Positions 29,201-34,529 of a DNA stretch of 34,529 nt are shown piece after piece; the first letter of the stretch is position 1; every line of letters starts with the position of its first letter. A model generated the notes under the pieces. The model ran no database searches. It saw only the letters and a program-made list of their open reading frames with translations, and was not told where the DNA came from. The DNA is taken from assembly GCA_945863425.1 (NCBI GenBank), contig CAMBBW010000007.1, positions 1 to 34,529 on the forward strand. The letters are read 5' to 3'. The position numbers and the translations under genes are program-made. This DNA comes from Lishizhenia tianjinensis (GTDB taxonomy: Bacteria > Bacteroidota > Bacteroidia > Flavobacteriales_D > Crocinitomicaceae).

Positions 29201-30886
29201 CCGGCTAATTTATACTATTGCAAAATGGATAAGTTCTTTTGGTATATGGATGAATTAAGTATTGATTTGGAAAGAAACAATGATGGCCTTACCTCATTTG
29301 AAGCAGACGCTTCTGGAGTGGTCTCCAATTTTTTTTGTTATGATTCCAAATTTAAAAATGATCGTAAAATAGAATTTAAAGCGTTAAACGCCCGATACGA
29401 TTTGAAGTCACAACATATTTATTGTGAAAAGGTGGTCAATCTGCCAATCGGTGATGTATTGATACACCCAGATAGTAACCGATTAGTTATTGAAAAGAAA
29501 GCTGTGATTCGACCGCTAATTAACGCTCAAATTCAAACGCTCAATAAAATGCATGTATTTGAACAATGCGCTGTAGAAGTAACAGATAAATCTTACTACA
29601 AAGCCAAGGGTAAATACAAATATATTGATATTGACAAGGAGGTTTCATTTATTCAAATGGACCAGATTTTATGTAGTGATTTTAAAACAAAAGCAACGGG
29701 GATCATTAAAGAAAATCGTGGATTTAAACTTTCGAAACAATTTGAATATTTTGGAAACATCGAGGTTTTGACAAACGAAGACAGTATTTATTGCGATGGT
29801 AGTACCCGGATTGTTCATGATTGCAAATACAAAAAATCATGGATGGCCTTTAAAGACAAAATCCAACCATTAAACATTCAAATTCCGGTAGGTAAGGAAA
29901 TTAAAAACACAGATGATCAACCTCTCGGATTAGGGATTTATTGGGATAAAGAGAATAAGAATCTATACACTACTTTTCTGTCACTCACGAATATGCCCGA
30001 GGACGAATTAGTCTATTCATCAACCGGTTATTTGCAATTTAACGCTGTGAAGAATGAATTCCAAATATCAACGAAACAACAACTCAAGCAACGGAATGAG
30101 AATATCTCAATTGATGCCTTAACAACTGATAATTATTTGTCTTTGGATTTAGAAAATAACAACTGTAATATTTACGGTGAAGGAGAAATTAAACTTGGAA
30201 TACCTGTTGGTGAAACATCAATTGAATCATTTGGCACTGTCCGTTATGATGCTACTGGGACTAAAAAAATCAGTTTGTCAGTCACATCAAAATTCTCATT
30301 TCCCGTAAGTCAGGAACTAATGGTCGATTTAGCAAAAAAAATGAAAGTGTCAGAGGAATTGATAGCGACAAAAGAATCTGACTTGAATAAAACAAGTTTT
30401 GATAGAGCTATGAAACATTGGAATAATCAAAAAGATTACGAAAAAATAAGAGAAGCTGTTTTAAATGAAACCACTCCTAAATTCCCCAAAAACATGGAGC
30501 AAACCATTATATTAAGTGGTTTAGAATTGGTTAGTTATGTTAAAAATGATAGACGTGGATTAAAATCAAATACAACAAACGCAATTATTATTGGTATGTA
30601 TGATAGACCTGTTTTTAAAACTGTACCATGCGAGTTCTATCTCGATTTGTCCGTAGAGGAGTTAAATAAATATAACTTTGGACTTAATTTTATCGTAGGT
30701 AACTCAGAATATTTTTTTGATTTAAAAACTATTAAAACATCAAGAGATTTAAAGATCCTAAGCACCGATGAGCAATTTAATAAAACTCTATTTGAAATTA
30801 AACCAAAAATGAAAAAAATCAAAAGCTTCAGCTATGAAGGTACGGAAAACCCAGAAATCAAAGAATTATTTAATGAAATTTTTTAA
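26279..30886 (+). CDS. Large secreted protein of unknown function (1535 aa)
   Basis: I do not recognise a characterised family. The 1535-aa product has a signal peptide (cleavage likely after VISAQ, about residue 19), so it enters the periplasm or outer membrane. Residues about 20-150 look helical. Most of the rest looks beta-rich, with recurring segments ending in an A...S..F pattern (about 785-835 and 880-930). A stretch near 1090-1190 (EVTDKSYYKAKGKYKYI, then QFEYFGNIEVLTNEDSIYCDG) faintly recalls OstA/LptA-type beta repeats; this is weak. There is no T9SS C-terminal domain, no lipobox and no membrane span after the signal. Cysteines are few. It begins about 230 bp from the divergent tRNA operon and ends one codon before plsY in the same frame, so it is probably co-transcribed with that phospholipid gene. 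An envelope structural or lipid-related role is only a guess. Confidence 0.85.
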   Translation: MKQFFIFFFLFKYVVISAQSFPSDKQKFIKHLNDLYADNESDKVKKFPDDLLKDNLLKNGKIDDATFTQIVNTCNSMQENALKSYPDIFNYLYSYNHLLSKETSSDQLENWHDVIDQLISTKNKTTDDFLKFSLQFFLYGKLSDAANSKWFYTNGDFSFEIGTSVNVRLENGNLRCLLSEKSSGSNATDSIVIHETNGNFNLSTKKWVGSGGNINWTKTGVDQKKMFATLNSLYTINTKGSEIKLDSVQLTAPYFQNPVFGTIEDRTSTYLRDVDRIYPRFYSYTKEEKVLNIMDGIDYLGGFLIEGEKLIGKGDNEHPAQVIIKKNKSPFIIATADVFQFTINSIQSNQTAIKILIGKDSISHNSINFNYNNSTKEIEIARPLKGRGFAPFEDSYHQLDIHAQRILYAIGTNEIRFTYDYGAPIDLRNAKFESKDYFDEKLFESFKGMDAVNPLTLAAKYAIDKNTKVFTEGEFASGINKFITQCKPLILEMAVHGFIQYNVEKKSVEVNDKLFKYVDYKSGNRDFDNLSFTSDLSPQLKNFSEQELEAIKSDSNLLSDYSQMLSNDNRRKKLPFYAILDLNTSHLIIDGVDYLTLAVNQPTYVSPTDLQLTIKANRNFSFNGIIHSGKMAITSEIGEYNYLTNSFQIKNAKKVSLTVRPFTEKEKNGEPIQMISELSNVTGILSVDDVNNRSGKNKLFSDYPKLSLSKPCTIFYNNLLNGAYDSTRFYVSIDPFELDSLDNFNEKSLVLKGELTSAGIFPKIKENIRIMDDYSFGFSTQAPENGYKFYEGNTNYKNKIILSGNGLQGAGTIQFLQASAESNRLTFLPDSTIGIAKFINNPSEEKMQLPDVYNDRAFICYLPKIRILKASSTNENPMRLFNNEAHLGGTLVFSEAGMTGNGEMGFKTASMNSKYYRFNRWEILADTSSFFLKNSFREQGEDPLALKADGVTAKISFKTRKGEFNASKTKQIEFPANLYYCKMDKFFWYMDELSIDLERNNDGLTSFEADASGVVSNFFCYDSKFKNDRKIEFKALNARYDLKSQHIYCEKVVNLPIGDVLIHPDSNRLVIEKKAVIRPLINAQIQTLNKMHVFEQCAVEVTDKSYYKAKGKYKYIDIDKEVSFIQMDQILCSDFKTKATGIIKENRGFKLSKQFEYFGNIEVLTNEDSIYCDGSTRIVHDCKYKKSWMAFKDKIQPLNIQIPVGKEIKNTDDQPLGLGIYWDKENKNLYTTFLSLTNMPEDELVYSSTGYLQFNAVKNEFQISTKQQLKQRNENISIDALTTDNYLSLDLENNNCNIYGEGEIKLGIPVGETSIESFGTVRYDATGTKKISLSVTSKFSFPVSQELMVDLAKKMKVSEELIATKESDLNKTSFDRAMKHWNNQKDYEKIREAVLNETTPKFPKNMEQTIILSGLELVSYVKNDRRGLKSNTTNAIIIGMYDRPVFKTVPCEFYLDLSVEELNKYNFGLNFIVGNSEYFFDLKTIKTSRDLKILSTDEQFNKTLFEIKPKMKKIKSFSYEGTENPEIKELFNEIF

Positions 30887-30889
30887 TCC

Positions 30890-31525
30890 ATGATAGAGTA
30901 TGTTTTAGTGCTCTCTGCGGTAATTATTGGTTACCTTTTTGGATCAATACCAACAGCCGTATGGATTGGGCGCTTTTATTTTAAGCTAGATGTTAGAGAA
31001 CATGGCAGTAAAAATGCGGGTGCTACGAATACTTTTCGCGTATTGGGAAAAAAACCTGGAATAATTGTACTTTTCATTGACATACTAAAAGGCGTAATTG
31101 CCTCGATGTTTCCAATTATTTTTACTGAGTTTTATGAACTGAGCTATACCTTTTTGATTACATTGCGACTCATCTCTTCCATTTTTTCCATGATTGGCCA
31201 TGTTTTACCTGTCTTTGCAAAATTTAAAGGGGGTAAAGGTGTGGCTACATCCCTTGGAGTATTAATAGGGCTTCAACCATTTGCAGCATTGATTTGCTTT
31301 TCTGTATTTCTATGTGTGTTCATTGCGTCAAAATATGTTTCTCTTGGTGCAATATCCTCCGCTATTACCTATCCATTTATTGTTTATTTTGTCGATCCAA
31401 CAGTTCTTCCGCATGAATTGATTTTTACTGTTATTCTCAGTTCTGCCGTTGTTTTTACGCACCGAAAGAATATTTTCCGTTTACTCAATGGAAAGGAAAA
31501 TAAAATGAACCTTTTTAAACGATAA
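30890..31525 (+). CDS. plsY: Acyl-phosphate:glycerol-3-phosphate acyltransferase PlsY
   Basis: PlsY transfers an acyl group from acyl-phosphate to glycerol-3-phosphate, the first step of phospholipid synthesis, in the inner membrane. The 211-aa polytopic protein has the family motifs: GYLFGSIPTAVWIGR (about 14-28), REHGSKNAGATNTFRVLGKKPG (about 37-57, with SKNAGATN) and GHVLPVFAKFKGGKGVATSLG (about 103-123). Several hydrophobic segments fill the rest. It starts one codon after the stop of the 1535-aa gene, and the next long open frame starts right after its own TAA, indicating one operon. Confidence 0.97.
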   Translation: MIEYVLVLSAVIIGYLFGSIPTAVWIGRFYFKLDVREHGSKNAGATNTFRVLGKKPGIIVLFIDILKGVIASMFPIIFTEFYELSYTFLITLRLISSIFSMIGHVLPVFAKFKGGKGVATSLGVLIGLQPFAALICFSVFLCVFIASKYVSLGAISSAITYPFIVYFVDPTVLPHELIFTVILSSAVVFTHRKNIFRLLNGKENKMNLFKR

Positions 31526-31546
31526 TTGTATATCACTTTTTGTATT

Positions 31547-34529
31547 TTGAAGAAATTTCTAATTTATAGTGTCTGTTTTGTTTTGACCTGCCAAACTTTG
31601 GTTATTGGTCAATCAAAAAATGACCTGAAAAAATTAAATAGCCTTTTTTGGAATGGAAATTATCACGAAGTAATTCTCAATTACGCCGAACTTTATAATC
31701 AAGATCGAAATAATCAGGATATCAATTTTAAATATGGAACTTGCTTACTATTTGAATCTGATAGCACAACAAAACTTGAAAAAGCAATTGGACACCTCAG
31801 ATTTGCATGTGCAAAGGAGGGCTCACTTGCCGAATATCATTTTTTTCTGGGTAGAGCACTTCATTGTTTTGGTGATTTCGAAGGCGCACTAAATCAATTT
31901 AAATCGTACAAAATAAAAAAGAATAAAACTAGCGTTGAATTGAACGCCGAATTATACATTAACTATTGTAATGAGTCCTTAAAATTAAATGAACTTGCTC
32001 AAGCATCATTCAGTAAAACAGGATCAATCGTGCCCACCCAATTGGGTAAATCCTATTCGTTGAATCAAATCGAATTAACTGGTAAATTTTTTAATAGTAT
32101 CGAATTCCAGACCAAATTGGACAAAAAAAAGAATTACGAACCCTTAATTTTCAAATCTGAAATTGCTTCAATGCGTTTTTTTGCGAGCTATGGTGAAAAA
32201 GATGAAGAAAACAAAGATATTTACCTAGTAACTGGAAGTTTTGACAATAAGAAAATTGAGCGATTATCCTCAAAAATCAACACAAACTTTGATGAAGATT
32301 TTCCAATATTTGACGAAAAAACAAATTACCTTTATTTTTCATCATTAGGTCACAATAGTTCTGGTGGGTATGATATTTTTCGTTCAAAATACGATTCGTT
32401 ATCTCAAGATTTCGAAACTCCCGAAAACCTTGGCAAAGGAATTTCCACGCCTTTTGACGATTATCTTTTTATGTATAACCCCTCAAATAATCGGGCATTT
32501 ATTAGTTCAACTAAACTTAGTCTAAAAGGAGGAATTTCCATTTTTCAGGGAGCAGTGAATTTTATAGACAATTCACTCCAATTGCCAGTAACCGTTAATA
32601 TTCAATTCAAGAATGAGGATAATAACTCCATGAAATTAAAGAGTATTCAAGTTAAAAACCTCGCGAATGACTCAATCGTTCAAATCCTAAACCCTTTAGC
32701 ATCGAATAATTTCGAAATGAAATTAGGTCCTGGATCTTACAGTTACATCATTCAATTATCAGGCAGCCAGGATGTTTTTGAAGCAAAGATTGACATACCC
32801 GACAAGCAACAAACAATAATTCAAACCATTGAGTATTCTCTAAATGATCGTAACACGGAAATAGTGGCAATTACCAATATCATAGAGAATGTCAATAGTG
32901 AAATAGTATTAGCTCAAAACAAAACTAAGGAGGAAAAATCGAACATCCAATCCCGTAACCTTCTTGATGAGCAAGATGAAAAGGAAGTCCTTGAGAAACT
33001 AGGAATGGAAAGTTATAGTAAAATTGAAGTTATTGATGCTGCTTCGGATAAAATAATAGAAATCGAATTAGCTCAAAAAGATAATATAGAGTTGCTAAAT
33101 AAGTTAAATGCTGCGATTGTTCAAAACAAGACCTATTATCAGCAACTCCAACATGAAATTGACTCCATTAGCCCAAGTCTAAGCGATTTCACAAACATTG
33201 AAAAATTAGAAAAACTGAAGTGTGTTGAAAATATTTCCGCCGAACAAGCTGAGGTAGCGAAGCAAACTATTTGGCTTCAACAACTAAATGATTCCATCCG
33301 AAATGTTCAAAAATTGAATGAAACTAACTACAAGTTGGTACAAAAGTTAGGGGAAGAAATTATGGAGTTAACGCAACAAGAAAATCAAACTGAAGCGTAT
33401 CAAAAAATCATTAAGAATCATCAACAATTTTTGGCGCTAACCACTGAAACAGCCTTCGAAACAATTTATAATGACTTACTGAACATTGAATTGGAATTAT
33501 CGAGAATTGATAAAAAAGTTATTGGTTTAATGAATGAAAAAACAAAATCTCAAGATGAACTTACCGAAATAGAAATTAAACTGAGGAACTCAACAAATAA
33601 GGAAAGGACAGAATTGGAAAAATCAAAAATGAATCTCGAACAAAAACTCGCTTCAAATGAAAAACAAATTACTCGATTAAAATTAGATAAAAATGAATTG
33701 AATATTGTAAAAACAGATAAAGAATTAAAGAGAAACATCCTAGCTGCTGTAATAAAGGAAGATTATGAAGGACCAACAAGTTATGAAGATGCCGTTAAGA
33801 ACTATTTTGATTCAAAATCGAATCAAGATTCAAAATCTGAGGAAATCACACAACAAATAAAGCAAATTGAGGAGAATTTAACGCCCGAGGAAATCGATTA
33901 CATTAAAGCATCTAAACTGTACGTAACAAAGATAGAGTCAATCTCCAATTCAAATATTGATCAAACACAAAAGATCGCTATAGAACAAGAATACTCAAAT
34001 ACCCTACAGCAACTTATTGAAAAAGGGGAAGATTCAGCTTCATTCATTAGTTTTTTAAATGAAAAACTTCAGGAAAGCACTTCCAAATTACAGGCATTGA
34101 AGTTGGATGAAAAACAGCAAGAAGATAACAATCAAATTGTAAAATCTGATGGTAAACAAGTCAATCCGACTGAGGAGAATGATAAAGAGAACGTTACTGA
34201 AAATCAAATTGCTAAATCTGATGGTAAACAAGCCAATCCAACTGAGGAGATTGATAAAGAAAGCATTACTGAAAATCAAATTGCAAAATCTGATGGTAAA
34301 CAAGCCAATCCAACTGAGGAGATTGATAAAGAGAACATTACTGAAAATCAAATTGCTAAATCTGATGGTAAACAAGCCATTCCGACTGAGGTAATTGAAA
34401 AAGAGAACATTACTGAAAATCAAATTGCAAAATCTGATGGCAAACAAGCCAATCCAACTGAGGAGAATGATAAAGAGAACGTTACTGAAAATCAAATTGC
34501 AAAATCTGATGGTAAACAAGCCAATCTGA
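31547..34529 (+). CDS. TPR/PD40 envelope protein with coiled coil and tandem repeats, 3'-truncated by window (PorE/OmpA-family-like)
   Basis: An open frame of about 994 codons with no stop to the window end; the ORF track omits it, probably for lack of a stop. I place the start at TTG 31547, giving MKKFLIYSVCFVLTCQTLVIGQS, a convincing signal peptide. An in-frame TTG at 31526 directly after the plsY stop is an alternative, and no early in-frame ATG exists. Domains in order: TPR-like helices (about 20-150); a PD40-type propeller region with DEDFPIFDE and LYFSSLGHNSSGGYDIF (about 245-280); a beta sandwich resembling a carboxypeptidase-regulatory domain (about 343-420); long charged coiled coil (about 500-850); then 24-residue tandem repeats (from about 862). 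This order recalls PorE and similar OmpA-family proteins that tie the T9SS or outer membrane to peptidoglycan, but the decisive C-terminal domain lies outside the window. Confidence 0.83.
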   Translation, partial: MKKFLIYSVCFVLTCQTLVIGQSKNDLKKLNSLFWNGNYHEVILNYAELYNQDRNNQDINFKYGTCLLFESDSTTKLEKAIGHLRFACAKEGSLAEYHFFLGRALHCFGDFEGALNQFKSYKIKKNKTSVELNAELYINYCNESLKLNELAQASFSKTGSIVPTQLGKSYSLNQIELTGKFFNSIEFQTKLDKKKNYEPLIFKSEIASMRFFASYGEKDEENKDIYLVTGSFDNKKIERLSSKINTNFDEDFPIFDEKTNYLYFSSLGHNSSGGYDIFRSKYDSLSQDFETPENLGKGISTPFDDYLFMYNPSNNRAFISSTKLSLKGGISIFQGAVNFIDNSLQLPVTVNIQFKNEDNNSMKLKSIQVKNLANDSIVQILNPLASNNFEMKLGPGSYSYIIQLSGSQDVFEAKIDIPDKQQTIIQTIEYSLNDRNTEIVAITNIIENVNSEIVLAQNKTKEEKSNIQSRNLLDEQDEKEVLEKLGMESYSKIEVIDAASDKIIEIELAQKDNIELLNKLNAAIVQNKTYYQQLQHEIDSISPSLSDFTNIEKLEKLKCVENISAEQAEVAKQTIWLQQLNDSIRNVQKLNETNYKLVQKLGEEIMELTQQENQTEAYQKIIKNHQQFLALTTETAFETIYNDLLNIELELSRIDKKVIGLMNEKTKSQDELTEIEIKLRNSTNKERTELEKSKMNLEQKLASNEKQITRLKLDKNELNIVKTDKELKRNILAAVIKEDYEGPTSYEDAVKNYFDSKSNQDSKSEEITQQIKQIEENLTPEEIDYIKASKLYVTKIESISNSNIDQTQKIAIEQEYSNTLQQLIEKGEDSASFISFLNEKLQESTSKLQALKLDEKQQEDNNQIVKSDGKQVNPTEENDKENVTENQIAKSDGKQANPTEEIDKESITENQIAKSDGKQANPTEEIDKENITENQIAKSDGKQAIPTEVIEKENITENQIAKSDGKQANPTEENDKENVTENQIAKSDGKQANL
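34130..34529 (+). repeat. 72-bp in-frame tandem repeat (five full units plus a partial)
   Basis: Units start at 34130, 34202, 34274, 34346, 34418 and 34490, spaced exactly 72 bp, each coding 24 residues of the form NQIAKSDGKQANPTEE followed by an acidic/Lys tail ending in ITE or VTE. Units differ at only a few bases, so expansion is recent or homogenised by recombination. The sixth unit departs from the pattern after AATC at the last three bases of the window. Repeats lie inside the truncated TPR/PD40 gene and create the spurious ORFs listed on both strands here. Confidence 0.95.

Noticed and set aside
31526-31528. TTG at 31526 as start of the TPR/PD40 gene
   Set aside because: It is in frame but adds seven residues before the Lys-Lys of a good signal peptide; the TTG at 31547 fits better, though 31526 cannot be excluded.
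34088-34519. 143-aa minus-strand ORF and 81-aa plus-strand ORF (34149-34394) with repetitive sequence
   Set aside because: Both are shadows of the 72-bp repeat tract in the real plus-strand frame; their regular motifs reflect the DNA periodicity.
34130-34529. Possible CRISPR array
   Set aside because: Units are 72 bp with no unique spacers, and they translate in frame as part of a long protein.

Overview
The window reads as a chromosomal segment of a member of the Bacteroidota, most likely order Flavobacteriales. A Fluviicola/Crocinitomicaceae-like genome is my guess from general impression only. The evidence is strong AT richness, a cell-surface protein with SprB-type repeats and a type B T9SS C-terminal sorting domain, a PorD (DUF4835) gene, the gene order tuf-tRNA-Trp-secE-nusG-rplKAJL-rpoBC, and a textbook Bacteroidota promoter (TTG-N19-TACATTTG). 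I see no insertion sequence, prophage, CRISPR array or rRNA.

Region 1 (1-8462, minus strand) is one compact gene string. In transcription order it holds nrnA-like DHH phosphoesterase, two FKBP-type lipoproteins, an M23/LysM peptidase, bamD, RNA polymerase omega, coaBC, porD, recN and the start of a GSCFA-domain gene cut by the window edge. Most junctions overlap by 1-8 bp. The theme is envelope biogenesis (BamD, PorD, FKBPs, murein peptidase) mixed with housekeeping (omega, CoA synthesis, recombination).

Region 2 (8463-12954, plus strand) is a divergently transcribed three-gene set: a 911-aa T9SS-exported surface protein, a DUF4197 lipoprotein and a TTG-initiated nucleoside phosphorylase. 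It ends against a hairpin terminator that belongs mainly to the converging rpoC transcript.

Region 3 (13033-26129, minus strand) is the translation/transcription super-operon. A consensus promoter drives tRNA-Thr(TGT), tRNA-Tyr, tRNA-Gly, tRNA-Thr(GGT) and tuf. These are followed by tRNA-Trp, secE, nusG, rplK, rplA, rplJ, rplL, rpoB and rpoC. Two intrinsic-terminator-like hairpins sit inside it (after tuf, and between rplL and rpoB). A possible L1-type structured leader sits before rplK. These probably tune the ratio of EF-Tu, ribosomal proteins and RNA polymerase.

Region 4 (26279-34529, plus strand) holds a 1535-aa secreted protein of unknown function, plsY, and a long open frame that the ORF track omits because it runs off the end. 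The last has a signal peptide, TPR-like region, PD40 propeller motif, carboxypeptidase-regulatory-like region, coiled coil and at least five 72-bp in-frame tandem repeats, so it resembles the N-terminal part of PorE/OmpA-family envelope proteins. The least explained parts of the window are the 1535-aa protein and this repeat-bearing protein.
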